Positions 50,939-60,243 of a stretch of 64,000 nt of DNA are shown here, one piece after another. Each line of letters opens with the position of its first letter. Within the stretch, counting starts at the first letter, position 1. The stretch lies in assembly GCF_013839515.1 (NCBI RefSeq), contig NZ_JACDNQ010000004.1:62001-126000 (forward strand), written 5' to 3'. Under the pieces are notes generated by a model. That model saw only the letters and a list, made by a program, of their open reading frames with translations. It made no database searches and was not told where the DNA came from. Source of the DNA: Natronomonas salinimetallica (lineage in GTDB: Archaea > Halobacteriota > Halobacteria > Halobacteriales > Haloarculaceae). The position numbers and the translations under genes were made by a program.

Positions 50939-52219
50939 ATGAACCATCCGACGATCACCGACGCGCTCGAGGACCCGGCCGGGACAGGCGAGTCCGGCCG
51001 CAAGAAGATCGAGTGGGCCCGCCAGCACATGCCGATCATGACCTCGATCGACGAGGACTTCGGTTCGGAGCGGCCTCTCGAAGGCGAAACCATCGCCATG
51101 GCGATGCACGTCGAGGCGAAGACGGCCGTCCTGACGGAGGTCCTCGCCGAGGCCGGCGCGGACGTCGCGATCACCGGCTGTAACCCGTTGTCGACACACG
51201 ACGACGTCTCCGCGGCGCTGGACCGACACGACGCGATCACCTCCTACGCCAAACACGGCGTCGACGACGAGGAGTACTACGCCGCCATCGAGGCCACGCT
51301 GGACCACGAGCCGACGGTCACCGTCGACGACGGCGGCGACTTGGTAATGGCGATCCACGAGGAGCACCCCGAGTTGATCGATTCGATCCTCGGCGGCTGT
51401 GAGGAGACGACGACGGGCGTCCACCGCCTGCGGGCGATGGACGACGACGGCGAGTTACACTACCCGATGTTCGCCGTCAACGACACGCCGATGAAGCGGC
51501 TCTTCGACAACGTCCACGGCACCGGCGAGGCCTCGCTGTCGAACATCGCGATGACGACGAACCTCTCGTTCGCCGGCAAGACGGTCGTCGTCGCCGGCTA
51601 CGGCTACTGCGGGAAGGGCGTCGCAAAAAAGGCGAAGGGCCAGAACGCACACGTGGTCGTCACCGAGGTCGAACCTCGTCGCGCCCTGGAGGCACACATG
51701 GAGGGGTACGAGGTCCGCCCGATGGCCGAGGCCGCCGAGGAGGGCGACATCTTCGTGACGACGACGGGCAACCGCGACGTGATCGTCGAAGAGCACTTCG
51801 AGCGGATGACCGACGGCGCCGTCCTCGCGAACGCCGGCCACTTCAACGTCGAGATCGACCTCGATTCGCTCGACGATTTGGCCGTCGCCCGCAGCGAGGT
51901 CAGAGACGGCATCGAGGCGTTCGAGATGCCGGACGGCAGACGGCTCAACGTCCTCGCGGAGGGCCGCCTCGTCAACCTCGCCTCGCCGGTCGCGATGGGG
52001 CACCCCATCGAGGTGATGGACCAGAGCTTCGGGATCCAGGCCGTCTGCGTGCGCGAAATGGTCGAACACGCCGAGTCCTACGGTCCCGGCGTCCACGGGG
52101 TCCCGGACGAACTCGACCGGGAGGTCGCCGAGATCAAACTCGACGCCGAGGGGATCGGGATCGACGCACTAAGCGACGAGCAGGCGGAGTACATGAACAG
52201 CTGGCAGCACGGCACGTGA
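50939..52219 (+). CDS. ahcY: Adenosylhomocysteinase
   Basis: A 426-residue NAD-dependent enzyme that hydrolyses S-adenosylhomocysteine and so sustains methylation reactions. Landmarks: KKIEWARQHMPIM (20s), ETIAMAMHVEAKTAVL, TGCNPLSTHDDVSAAL, the NAD fold GKTVVVAGYGYCGKGVA (about 200-216), and the C-terminal MGHPIEVMDQSFG region near 365. The archaeal type lacks the eukaryotic insertion. ATG 50939 follows the tnpB relic hairpin by 53 bp; a TATA is not clear, so expression might depend on the upstream remnant. Confidence 0.95.
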   Translation: MNHPTITDALEDPAGTGESGRKKIEWARQHMPIMTSIDEDFGSERPLEGETIAMAMHVEAKTAVLTEVLAEAGADVAITGCNPLSTHDDVSAALDRHDAITSYAKHGVDDEEYYAAIEATLDHEPTVTVDDGGDLVMAIHEEHPELIDSILGGCEETTTGVHRLRAMDDDGELHYPMFAVNDTPMKRLFDNVHGTGEASLSNIAMTTNLSFAGKTVVVAGYGYCGKGVAKKAKGQNAHVVVTEVEPRRALEAHMEGYEVRPMAEAAEEGDIFVTTTGNRDVIVEEHFERMTDGAVLANAGHFNVEIDLDSLDDLAVARSEVRDGIEAFEMPDGRRLNVLAEGRLVNLASPVAMGHPIEVMDQSFGIQAVCVREMVEHAESYGPGVHGVPDELDREVAEIKLDAEGIGIDALSDEQAEYMNSWQHGT

Positions 52220-52463
52220 TCTCCTCGTGATCGCCGCCCGCAGCCCCCGGACGATCCGTCCGTCGGCAGGCTCGGATCGCCCCGCTCGATGGCCGACGCC
52301 CCCGACGGCACCGTCGCGACGGCGGCGGCGCTGACGTCGTCGAGCCGACCTCGACCGGTCTCGGCGGCGACCGTTCGCCCTCACGGGTCGCGAACCGGTC
52401 GGCCACCGGCGGCCGACGGAGCCGATGCCGCACGTTATTTTCCCCCGCCTCGTAGCGGCCGGC

Positions 52464-53303
52464 ATGAACGTACTCGATCGCGGGTCGGCGGGGTCGGCCA
52501 CCGTGGCGGTCGTCGGCGGCATCCACGGCGACGAACCGGCCGGCGAGCGGATCGTCGACCGACTCGCCGACACGCTTTCGGCCCCCGAGGCGGCCGGGGG
52601 CGACGGAACCGTCCGGCTGATCGTGGCCAACGAACCGGCGCTGGCCGCCGGAACGCGCTACACCGATACCGATTTAAATCGGGCGTTCCCCGGCGACGCC
52701 GACAGCGACGACTACGAGCGCGCGCTCGCGGTCCGGCTCGCGGACGCCATCGCGGAGGCCGATGCGGTGCTCGCGATCCACACCTCCCACAGCGCGCCGC
52801 CGCCGTTTGCCATCTACAGCCACCTCACTGAATCGGTCCGGCGGACGGTGACCGGGATGCCCATCGACTACGTCCTCGATTCGAGCGGGCTCCGGGGGAC
52901 GACGCTGGACTCGGCCGTCGAGAACACGGTGTCCGTCGAGGCCGGCCGCCAGGGCAGCCAGGAGGCCGTCGAGTTCGGCTACGAGGCCGCGCTCGCGTTT
53001 CTGCGGGCCCACGGCGCGCTCGCCGACGAACCGCCGTCGTTCACCGAGACGACCATCGTGGAGGGTGACGAGGAAGTGCCGAAGGGCGGCGGCGACCCGC
53101 ACGTGTACTACGACAACTTCGAGGAGATTCCCGCGGGCAACGTGTTTGCCCGCGACGACGTCTACACCCACCGTGTCGAGGAGTCGGGCGTCGTGCCGGT
53201 GCTCGCGAGCGAAGACGGCTACGAGAGCATCTTCGGGATCTACGGCCGGATCGTGGGGACGCTCTCGCCGCCGGAGGACGTCGAAGGGTTATCGGACGGA
53301 TAG
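52464..53303 (+). CDS. Succinylglutamate desuccinylase/aspartoacylase (M14-like) family
   Basis: A 279-residue zinc-dependent deacylase-like protein. Zinc ligands His21 and Glu24 are in GGIHGDEPAGE, the third near AIHTSHS (about 110). An ALAAGTRYTDTDLNRAFPG segment (about 58-76) matches the family. The acyl substrate is unknown. A TATA-like cgttatttt (52431-52439) is about 27 nt above ATG 52464, supporting this leaderless start rather than ATG 52425, which precedes the TATA. Confidence 0.88.
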   Translation: MNVLDRGSAGSATVAVVGGIHGDEPAGERIVDRLADTLSAPEAAGGDGTVRLIVANEPALAAGTRYTDTDLNRAFPGDADSDDYERALAVRLADAIAEADAVLAIHTSHSAPPPFAIYSHLTESVRRTVTGMPIDYVLDSSGLRGTTLDSAVENTVSVEAGRQGSQEAVEFGYEAALAFLRAHGALADEPPSFTETTIVEGDEEVPKGGGDPHVYYDNFEEIPAGNVFARDDVYTHRVEESGVVPVLASEDGYESIFGIYGRIVGTLSPPEDVEGLSDG

Positions 53304-53419
53304 TCGAAATCGGAATCGGAGTCAGAGTCGGCGTCGGAGTCGGAGTTTGTCCCGACAGTGCTTTGTTACAGCGGTAGCGAGGCGAAAGCCCACCCCTTCA
53401 GCAGTTTTGTCGGCGGAGC

Positions 53420-53464
53420 CCCCGCCCTCAAGGAGCGAGGCGGTGCCGAGCGAGTAGGGCGGGG
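53420..53464 (+). mobile_element. Relic right end of an IS1341-type element
   Basis: CCCCGCCCT (53420-53428) pairs with AGGGCGGGG (53456-53464), and the DNA between them reads like a TnpB C-terminal tail (PPSRSEAVPSE then TAG). The hairpin is the same as that of the complete element downstream (CCCCACCCT/AGGGTGGGG), with one compensated base pair. The rest of this older element is gone. Confidence 0.6.
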
Positions 53465-53557
53465 AGGAAGCCGACACAAGAGTGACAAACACGTCCCCAA
53501 ACCACTTGAAACAACTATTATCAGTACATTCAAATAGCCAGACAATAACACGAACAT

Positions 53558-55117
53558 ATGGTCGTGGATGCGTATCGAACTGCACCACTTCCCACGCAAG
53601 TGAGTGGCGACACAGTCCAAGCGCTCCACGACACCGCCGAACAATACTACTACTGTCAAAACCAAACCACGGACTACTGCTGGCCCGACCACCCCAAGAA
53701 ACCAAGCGATCTCATCACCACAAAACGTGAGGTTCGAGACGAGATATACGCACGGTTGAAAAGTGAAACAGACCTCAACGCGAACCTCGTCCAAGCTGCC
53801 ATCAAACAAACCGTCGAGAACATAGCCGGGTTGAAAACTGACTGGAAGAAAGGCCGTCGAATCAGCAAGCCAGAATACGACTCTTCCGAAGAGGGCTGGT
53901 CGGTGCTCTTCGACAAACGGTCTTCCACGTTCCGAAAGTGGAAAGCTACACTTTCACTAGTCGACGGCAACCGCCACGAGACACAGTTCATCCTCCCGGA
54001 GTCGCTAGATAACCCGTATGGAGGGTACGTCCTCTCTGACGTGTTCGAGTATCAGACACTGCGAATCGTGTACCGACCAGACAGCCCGTCTGACCACGAG
54101 TTCTACGCGCACGTCCAGACGAGGACAGAGGTCGAACCAGCACCATTACCACACCCGGAATCAATACCGAACACTACTGCTTTCGGAGAGCTTGTCGGCT
54201 CGGCATGGCAGGAGTCTATTCGTTCACGCGGCAACGGTTCTGACACGCAAAAGCACCAACGAGTGCTTGGCGTGGACCGAAACGTGACCGGATACTCTGT
54301 CGTGACGAGTGCAGGCGGGTTCCACGGAAGCGCCGACCACTTGAATCATCGACGCACCAACTGGGAGAACACTCGAGCCGGACTCCAACAAACCGGCACA
54401 CGCTCCGCTCACCGCACGCTACAGTCCATGAAGGGTCGAGAATGGCGTTGGTTCGACCAACTTGCTCACTCCATCGCGAATGCCATTTGCGTTGATGTGA
54501 TCCGCGTTCGTGCTACTCACGTTGTGTTCGAGCGGCTGCTCGACATTCGACAGCGGATCTCAAACAAGAAAGAGTACCAGCAATGGTTCTTCAAGCGCGT
54601 TGAAGACTACGTGGAGTACAAACTCGAACCGTACGATATGGTCGTTGACGACGTGAGCGGTGCATACACGAGTCAAGCGTGTAGTCGAATGGATTGTTCA
54701 CACGTTGCTCGTTCGAATCGGTCTGGTAAAGAGTTTGAGTGTGGAGAGTGTGGGTACGCGTTGGATGCGGATTTGAACGCGGCGAAGAACGTTGCGTATC
54801 GCTATGTTCGAGAGGAGTTCTACGGTGATTCCGTTGCGGAGGGTGAGAATTGGTTCGATGTGGTCGAGCAAGCCGAAGAAGCGGATACTGGTGTCTCGGA
54901 GTCGCACAAGTCGTCTTCGGGACGGGCTGCCTCGGAAGCAACCGAGGATACGGATAGTCAACCAGCCCCGATGACTACGATAGTCTTGAAGTCTGGACTC
55001 TTAGAGCTTGATGGGCGTTTTGCCGGTGAAGAGTGGCCTCAACCAGCCACGGTGGATGTAACCGCCGAGTCACGGACAAGCCCCACCCTCAACGAAGCGA
55101 CGTCAGTCGCTGAGTAG
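53558..55117 (+). CDS. tnpB: TnpB, RNA-guided endonuclease of IS605 superfamily
   Basis: A 519-residue RuvC-like nuclease. The catalytic triad is Asp240 (LGVDRNVTG), Glu325 (VVFERL) and Asp405 (DADLNAAKN). A zinc finger lies between the last two (CSRMDCSH...CGECG, about 375-395). TnpB uses an omega RNA from the element's right end to cut DNA and promote element retention. All key residues are intact, so it may be active. There is a long Ser/Thr/Glu-rich tail of about 100 residues. Codons are more AT-rich than in neighbours. The stop lies inside the terminal hairpin. Confidence 0.95.
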   Translation: MVVDAYRTAPLPTQVSGDTVQALHDTAEQYYYCQNQTTDYCWPDHPKKPSDLITTKREVRDEIYARLKSETDLNANLVQAAIKQTVENIAGLKTDWKKGRRISKPEYDSSEEGWSVLFDKRSSTFRKWKATLSLVDGNRHETQFILPESLDNPYGGYVLSDVFEYQTLRIVYRPDSPSDHEFYAHVQTRTEVEPAPLPHPESIPNTTAFGELVGSAWQESIRSRGNGSDTQKHQRVLGVDRNVTGYSVVTSAGGFHGSADHLNHRRTNWENTRAGLQQTGTRSAHRTLQSMKGREWRWFDQLAHSIANAICVDVIRVRATHVVFERLLDIRQRISNKKEYQQWFFKRVEDYVEYKLEPYDMVVDDVSGAYTSQACSRMDCSHVARSNRSGKEFECGECGYALDADLNAAKNVAYRYVREEFYGDSVAEGENWFDVVEQAEEADTGVSESHKSSSGRAASEATEDTDSQPAPMTTIVLKSGLLELDGRFAGEEWPQPATVDVTAESRTSPTLNEATSVAE

Positions 55118-55132
55118 GGTGGGGTAGTTGAC
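55081..55132 (+). ncRNA. Likely 3' part of the omega RNA (right-end hairpin)
   Basis: CCCCACCCT (55081-55089) and AGGGTGGGG (55116-55124) pair across the last codons of tnpB, followed by tagttgac at the element end. By analogy with known TnpB systems the guide would be the next 16-20 bases of flanking DNA (from 55133, ccgccagcagccg...). Transcription has not been shown here. Confidence 0.5.
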
Positions 55133-56090
55133 CCGCCAGCAGCCGCTGTGATATCTCGTGCAGACCTTCCAGGCGTTCTTCGAATCGCTGCCGTTCGAGT
55201 TCGTACCCGGCCCACTGTCCGAGAAGCTTGATGACCTCTCGTTCGCCGGCGGTGAATTCCCGGTCACGGTCGTGTGGGGCCGCAAAGCAGAACGTCCCGT
55301 AGAGATTCTCGCCGACCAGCACCTTTGTTCCGATATAACAGCCCAACTCGAACAGTTCGTACGCCGGGTCGTCGTCACCCAACTCCGCCCGTGCATCCTG
55401 CATACCGACTAGGTCGTCGCTTTCGATGGTCTTCCGACAGTACGACTGCTCTATCGGTGCCGATTCGTCCGGCTGGAGGAGTGTATGATCGCCAACAGCG
55501 TGGACAATCTCTTGTGTGTCTTCCTCTATTCTCGACAGGAACCCATACGGCAGGTCCAGGTACTCACATCCGATAGAGAGGATGCGTTCGGCTTTTTCTT
55601 CGAACGTGAGAGCGTTCTCAGCGCCAATCTGGTAGAGTGTAGCCAGCACCTCCTGTTTTCGTTCTGCCGCCCGTACCCTCCGCTCGTGCTCTGTCACGTC
55701 CCGAACTACGCCGACGATATCTTCAGTACCGTCGTCGCGGACGTGTGTCGAGACGCGAACGTCTACCACTCGCTTGGGTTCTTGGCCAATCTCGAACGTC
55801 AGGGTCTTGTCTTGGATCTCGCCGTCGGAAAGGTCGTGTATCGCCGTACCGAATCGATCAAACTCCTCCGGGTGAGCTAGTGCTGATTCGACGAGGGTAT
55901 CGAACGTCTCACCGACCAGTTCGTTCCGCTCCCGTCCAATCAGCGAGCAAAGCGAGTCGTTGACGTAGGTGATGGTCCCGTCCAGATTGACGACGAAAAC
56001 GCCGTCTCGAACGGCTTCGATGATGAATCGATAGGTGCTGGTACCCTCTTCGTAGTCCCCCAAAGCACCATTGTAGGGATCTGTATCCAT
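55089..56090 (-). pseudogene. PAS-GAF sensor protein truncated by the IS
   Basis: A 333-codon remnant of a haloarchaeal sensor. PAS is at about 18-140 (RDGVFVVNLDGTITYVNDSL, TLTFEIGQEPKRVVDVRV), GAF at about 150-305 (LDLPYGFLSRIEEDTQEIV, QSYCRKTIESDD). After LHEISQRLLA, where a further GAF or kinase domain should begin, the frame enters the IS right end and adds QLPHPTQRLTSLR before a stop inside tnpB. No output domain remains, and the missing 3' part is not on the other side of the IS. Confidence 0.85.
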
Positions 56091-56261
56091 AGTTACAAGT
56101 CGTGCTGAGAATAGATAGGACTTGTTCCACCACGGACCACAGCGCCGTGAAGAGAGAGTTGCCGCACAGTGCGGAGCCTGTCGCGCGGCAGTTATAAATG
56201 GCCGGGATGCGGCTCGGACCGACCGCGACAGTTTTTATTCGCTCACCACCAACGGGGATGT

Positions 56262-57128
56262 ATGGAATGGCAAACCGACTGGGGCTTGCGGTTTCGCATG
56301 GGCTTTACCATGTTCTTGCTCTTCGCCCTCTATCTCGTCTTCGTCGGCGTACTGGCGGCGTACTTCGGAAACGTGTTGTTCGCCGTGGTCATGCTCGGGG
56401 CCTTCTCGATCGTCCAGTACTTCTTCAGCGACAAACTCGCGTTGCGCGCGATGGGGGCGGAGACGGTCAGCGAGTCGGAGTATCCGGAGCTACACGCCCG
56501 GATCGGTCGACTCGCCCAGCAGGCCGACCTACCGAAACCGACGGTCGCGGTCGCCGACGACCGGACGCCGAACGCCTTTGCGACCGGCCGATCGCCCTCG
56601 AACGCCGCGGTCTGTGTCACGACGGGGGTCCTTCGGACGCTCGATGACGACGAACTGGACGGCGTGTTGGCCCACGAACTCGCCCACGTCAAGAACCGCG
56701 ACGTGGCCGTGATGACGATCGCGTCGTTCCTCTCGACGATCGCCTTCTTTATCGTCCGGTGGGGCTGGCTCTTCGGCGGCCGAAACCGCAACGGTGCCCC
56801 GCTCATCGTCGCCATCGTCGTCTCGCTTCTCGTATGGGTGATCTCGTTTCTGCTCATCCGCGCGCTCAGTCGCTACCGGGAGTACAGCGCCGACCGCGGC
56901 GCGGCGATGATCACTGGCAACCCCTCGGCGCTCGCGACGGCGCTGATGAAGATCTCCGGGCGGATGGAACAGGTCCCCGAGGAGGACCTCCGCGAGCAGG
57001 CCGACATGAACGCCTTCTTTATCATCCCGATCCAGAAGGGGTTCATCGGCAGAATCGCCTCGACGCACCCACCGACCGAGCAACGGATCGAGAAACTCCG
57101 CGAACTCGAACGCGAGATGGAACAGTAG
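56262..57128 (+). CDS. htpX: HtpX-family membrane zinc protease (M48)
   Basis: A 288-residue protease for membrane protein quality control. Two N-terminal helices (about 12-55) are followed by the zinc motif HELAH (138-142) in the active-site helix, two further helices (about 150-200) and YREYSADRGAAMITG (about 206-220) with the third ligand Glu. ATG 56262 lies about 26 nt below TATA-like gtttttatt (56231-56239), so the transcript is probably leaderless. A 20 bp minisatellite begins about 20 bp after the stop. Confidence 0.95.
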   Translation: MEWQTDWGLRFRMGFTMFLLFALYLVFVGVLAAYFGNVLFAVVMLGAFSIVQYFFSDKLALRAMGAETVSESEYPELHARIGRLAQQADLPKPTVAVADDRTPNAFATGRSPSNAAVCVTTGVLRTLDDDELDGVLAHELAHVKNRDVAVMTIASFLSTIAFFIVRWGWLFGGRNRNGAPLIVAIVVSLLVWVISFLLIRALSRYREYSADRGAAMITGNPSALATALMKISGRMEQVPEEDLREQADMNAFFIIPIQKGFIGRIASTHPPTEQRIEKLRELEREMEQ

Positions 57129-57160
57129 GCGGCCCTCCCCGCCAGTCCACCCTTCGTCCG

Positions 57161-57300
57161 TCTCCACCGCCCTTCGTCCATCTCCCTCGCCCTTCGTCCA
57201 TCTCCACCGCCCTTCGTCCATCTCCACCGCCCTTCGTCCATCTCCACCGCCCTTCGTCCATCTCCACCGCCCTTCGTCCATCTCCACCGCCCTTCGTCCC
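57161..57300. repeat. 20-bp minisatellite, seven units
   Basis: Seven head-to-tail copies (57161 to 57300) of RTCTCCACCGCCCTTCGTCC; five are identical and two have one or two changes. A degenerate half-copy precedes them at 57146. It fills the gap between htpX and the lipoprotein gene. Confidence 0.96.
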
Positions 57301-57371
57301 GGCGCTTGCCCTCGGATCCGTGCGCCGAACGTCTGACGGGTATTTAAGCGATCCAGTGCCGCAATACCGGT

Positions 57372-57923
57372 ATGTACACGCGTCGTACGCTACTCGGCTC
57401 CGCCGCGGCCGCGGGCGCGACACTCCCCTTGGCTGGCTGTACGGGGGCGCTCGGCGGGGATGCCGAGGGAGACACCGAGGACGAAGACGGAACGGACGGG
57501 GACGACCCCGACGGAACCGAAGCCGAAGGAACCAACGAGGACACCGATACCCGAACAACGGAGGAGCCGGACGGGGCTCGACTCGGGGAGCTTTCGATCC
57601 AGAACACTCACGATGAGGACCACCGGATCCAGTTGGCCGTCGAGGCGGGCGAGGAGATGCTCCATCTCGGGACCTACGAACTCGACGCCGACGGGGGTAG
57701 CCGAACGATCGAGGGGGCGTGGGGGGAGACCCCCGGCGAGTACCGGATTCACGTCACGCTCGACGACGGCGACGTACGGACGACGAACGTGATCGACAGT
57801 ATCGGGACGGGCACCGACTGCGCCCGCGTGCTCGTCCGGGTCGGGACCGGCGGCGACCTCGCGGTCTGGACCGGCGCGAACTGCGGGGCCAGCGCCGGGG
57901 ACTCGGACCTCGCGGACGCCTAA
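57372..57923 (+). CDS. Tat-exported lipoprotein of unknown function
   Basis: A 183-residue protein. MYTRRTLLGSAAAAGATLPLAGC has a Tat-like twin arginine (4-5) and lipobox Cys23 (shown across the start), followed by an acidic disordered linker (25-70) and a small beta-rich domain (70-175; LSIQNTHDEDHRIQLAV, EYRIHVTLDDG) with a Cys pair (near 151 and 170) that may form a disulfide. TATA gtatttaag about 27 nt above the ATG. It would sit on the outer face of the membrane. Its stop overlaps the convergent DUF5783 stop by three bases. Confidence 0.8.
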   Translation: MYTRRTLLGSAAAAGATLPLAGCTGALGGDAEGDTEDEDGTDGDDPDGTEAEGTNEDTDTRTTEEPDGARLGELSIQNTHDEDHRIQLAVEAGEEMLHLGTYELDADGGSRTIEGAWGETPGEYRIHVTLDDGDVRTTNVIDSIGTGTDCARVLVRVGTGGDLAVWTGANCGASAGDSDLADA

Positions 57924-58231
57924 TCGAACGTCCGTTCGAGTTCGGCTTCGATCGCCTCGACGTACTCGGCGAGTACGGTCTCGAATCGGTCCTCCCCGAC
58001 GACGACGCCCGTCTCCGAGAGCCGACCGTAGGGGTCTTCGGGGATCTCGAGATAGAACCCCTCGTCGTCGTCGTAGAACGGCTCCGACTCGTTGAGCACG
58101 CTCTGGTCGATCCCGTGGATCAACGACGAGTCGTACTCGTCGTTCAGGCGGTTGAACACGTTCTTGTACGCCTGCTGGAGCTGCGGAAAGAGGTCGACGT
58201 ACTTCTGCTCGTCGAAGGTTTCGGCGTCCAT
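57920..58231 (-). CDS. DUF5783-like small haloarchaeal protein
   Basis: A 103-residue acidic protein (FDEQKYVDLFPQLQQAYKNVF, in part; DSSLIHGIDQSVLNESEPFYDD) that resembles a haloarchaeal DUF5783 group. The function is unknown. ATG 58231 is chosen over 58288 because upstream residues look random. It converges with the lipoprotein gene and is divergent from the dUTPase-like gene. Confidence 0.75.
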   Translation of the reverse strand: MDAETFDEQKYVDLFPQLQQAYKNVFNRLNDEYDSSLIHGIDQSVLNESEPFYDDDEGFYLEIPEDPYGRLSETGVVVGEDRFETVLAEYVEAIEAELERTFD

Positions 58232-58319
58232 GGACGGCGCTTGGGTATCGATCACCAAAAACGGGTCGGACCGGTGCGACGAGCGCAACGGTTTTTATAC
58301 GCCCACCCGACCGGCCGGT

Positions 58320-58919
58320 ATGTACCGAAGCGGCGCGTTCGTCGCAGACCACGTCGAACCGACGACCGACGCACAGCGCCAGCCCAACGGCGTCGACCTG
58401 ACGCTTGAGGCGGTCTTCCGACAGTGCGAGCCAGGGCGGATCGGCCGCGACGACAAGGCCGTCGGCGGGCGAGAGGAACTCGACCCGATCGAACGCGGCT
58501 CGGAGGACTTCGCTCCGGAGGCGGACGGCGATGACGATACCGCCGGCGATAACGATGCCGGCGGCGATAACGATGCCGGCGGCGATGACGATTCCGGCGG
58601 CCGCGTCTACCGCCTCCCGCCGGGCGGCTACGTCGTCCGCTACGGCGAGACGGTTTCGATCCCCGCGGACCACGTCGGGTTTATCTATCCCCGGTCGTCG
58701 CTGCTGCGGAACTCCTGTATGCTCGATACGGCGGTGTGGGACGCCGGCTACGAGGGAAAAGGCGAGGGGTTACTCGAGGTGTATCACGACGTCGAGATCG
58801 AGGCCGGGGCCCGGATCGCACAGTTCGTCCTCGCGGAGGCGAACCACGAGGGGACCTACGACGGGACGTACCAGGGCGAGAACGTCCGGGAGGGTCCAGA
58901 ACGCACGACCGGCGGGTGA
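58320..58919 (+). CDS. dut: dUTP diphosphatase / dCTP deaminase family
   Basis: A 199-residue trimeric-type nucleotide hydrolase. The PRSSLLRN motif (about 125-132) and the MLDTAVWDAGYEGKGEG strand (about 136-152) are the dUTPase/Dcd active-site motifs; N-terminal QPNGVDLTLEAVF (22-34) also fits. A Gly/Asp insertion at about 70-95 comes from an 18 bp DNA repeat (58550-58600). Which activity dominates is not decidable from sequence. TATA gtttttata about 28 nt above the ATG. Confidence 0.88.
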   Translation: MYRSGAFVADHVEPTTDAQRQPNGVDLTLEAVFRQCEPGRIGRDDKAVGGREELDPIERGSEDFAPEADGDDDTAGDNDAGGDNDAGGDDDSGGRVYRLPPGGYVVRYGETVSIPADHVGFIYPRSSLLRNSCMLDTAVWDAGYEGKGEGLLEVYHDVEIEAGARIAQFVLAEANHEGTYDGTYQGENVREGPERTTGG

Positions 58920-58960
58920 CGATCCGCTGCCGTTTACTTGTTCCGGGCCGTGCGTGAGGT

Positions 58961-59641
58961 ATGAGCGTTCGCGTGGAGTTCGACGAGTGGGCGGCAGACG
59001 GCCGCGACCGTGGGATGGAACGGCGACACTGGCACACGGCGAAACACGCCCTGGGACGGATGCCCGTCGAGGCGGGCGAGACCGTCCTCGATTTGGGCTG
59101 TGGCAGCGGCTACGCCGGCCGGGCGCTCCGGGAGGCCAAGGACGCCGGCCGCGTCTACGGCCTCGACGGTGCCCCGGAGATGACGAGAAACGCCCGGAGC
59201 TACACCGACGACCCGGCGGTAGGCTACGTCGTCGGCGACTTCGACTCGCTGGCGTTTTCGGACGACAGCGTCGACCACGCGTTCTCGATGGAGGCGTTCT
59301 ACTACGCGCCCGACCCCCACAACACGCTCAGAGAGCTCAAACGCGTCCTCCGTCCCGGCGGCACGTTCTACTGCGCGGTGAACTACTTCGAGGAGAACGT
59401 TCACACCCACGGCTGGCAGGAGAACATCTCGATCGAGATGACGCGGTGGGATTACGGGGAGTACCGCGAGGCGTTCCGCGAGGCCGGCTTCCACGTCGCC
59501 GAACAGGACACGATCCCCGACCGCGAGACGGAGATCCCGCCCGAAAGCGAGTTCCCGACCGACGAGTGGGAGCGCCGAGCGGACATGCTCGAGCGCTACC
59601 GCGAGTACGGGACGCTTTTGACCGTCGGGGTCGTCCCCTGA
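58961..59641 (+). CDS. Class I SAM-dependent methyltransferase
   Basis: A 226-residue protein with motif I VLDLGCGSGYAGRAL (about 42-56), motif post-I YGLDGAPEM, motif II VVGDFDSLAFSDDSVDHAFS, and PGGTFYCAVNYFEEN (near 132-146). Layout resembles UbiE/Coq5-like or arsenite-type methyltransferases, but substrate residues are not diagnostic. The N-terminus starts with VRVEFDEWAADGRD. It is convergent with folA. Confidence 0.88.
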   Translation: MSVRVEFDEWAADGRDRGMERRHWHTAKHALGRMPVEAGETVLDLGCGSGYAGRALREAKDAGRVYGLDGAPEMTRNARSYTDDPAVGYVVGDFDSLAFSDDSVDHAFSMEAFYYAPDPHNTLRELKRVLRPGGTFYCAVNYFEENVHTHGWQENISIEMTRWDYGEYREAFREAGFHVAEQDTIPDRETEIPPESEFPTDEWERRADMLERYREYGTLLTVGVVP

Positions 59642-59663
59642 GCGCGGAACACGGCATACCGTC

Positions 59664-60146
59664 TCAACGCTCGCTTCGCCGCCAATCCTCGACGGTGAAC
59701 CGATCGTGCGGGATCTCCCGCGTCAGCGTCCACGCATCGGCGTCGAAGGCCGGATACCGGCAATCACCCTCGTAGGTACCGTGGACGCGGCTCAACACCA
59801 TCCGGTCGACGTGCGGCTGGAACAGCCGGTACACCTCGGCACCCCCCAGCACGTAGCCGTCCCCCGCTCCCAGCGACTCGGCGCACCCGATCGCCGCCTC
59901 GACACCGTCGACGACGTGTGCGGTCTCGACGTCGTACCCCTCCACCGTCCGGCTCAAGACGACCTGTTCGCTGCCGGGCAGGTCGGACCGCATCGACTCG
60001 AACGTTCGGCGGCCGAGGATCACCGCCGAGTCGGCGACCCGTTGGCGGTACTGTCGTTTGTCCGCCGGGATCGACGCCCAGGGGAGTTCGCCGGCACAGC
60101 CGATGACACCGTTTTCCGCGACCGCGGCGACCGAAACCAGCTCCAT
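59664..60146 (-). CDS. folA: Dihydrofolate reductase
   Basis: A 160-residue NADPH enzyme reducing dihydrofolate. Family landmarks: [20 protein letters not shown] (first 24, with Trp), the acidic Asp replaced in context [23 protein letters not shown] (about 42-52), and [20 protein letters not shown] (about 97-116). Length is normal. In Haloferax two DHFR genes occur (hdrA, hdrB); I cannot decide which this is. Confidence 0.93.
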   Translation of the reverse strand: MELVSVAAVAENGVIGCAGELPWASIPADKRQYRQRVADSAVILGRRTFESMRSDLPGSEQVVLSRTVEGYDVETAHVVDGVEAAIGCAESLGAGDGYVLGGAEVYRLFQPHVDRMVLSRVHGTYEGDCRYPAFDADAWTLTREIPHDRFTVEDWRRSER

Positions 60147-60243
60147 ACGGACCCAAGGGCGGGAGCTACCATACGTGTTTCTTCGACGGCGTCGGCCCCG
60201 TCCGCGGGCGGCCTCGGCGCTCGGACGTCACCGCCCCGAGCGG

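Larger units (their letters stand above)
53490..55132 (+). mobile_element. IS1341-type insertion sequence (IS200/IS605 superfamily, tnpB only)
   Basis: It carries a full tnpB but no TnpA transposase. The right end is after the terminal hairpin at ttgac (55128-55132), where the sequence changes into the truncated sensor gene. The left end is approximate, near the tcccc aaaccactt stretch at 53490-53510. The base composition is visibly more AT-rich than its neighbours, indicating recent arrival. Confidence 0.75.

Noticed and set aside
54888-54900. TGATACTG-like GATACTGGTGTC inside tnpB as a further element end
   Set aside because: It lies within intact coding sequence with no partner end; chance match.
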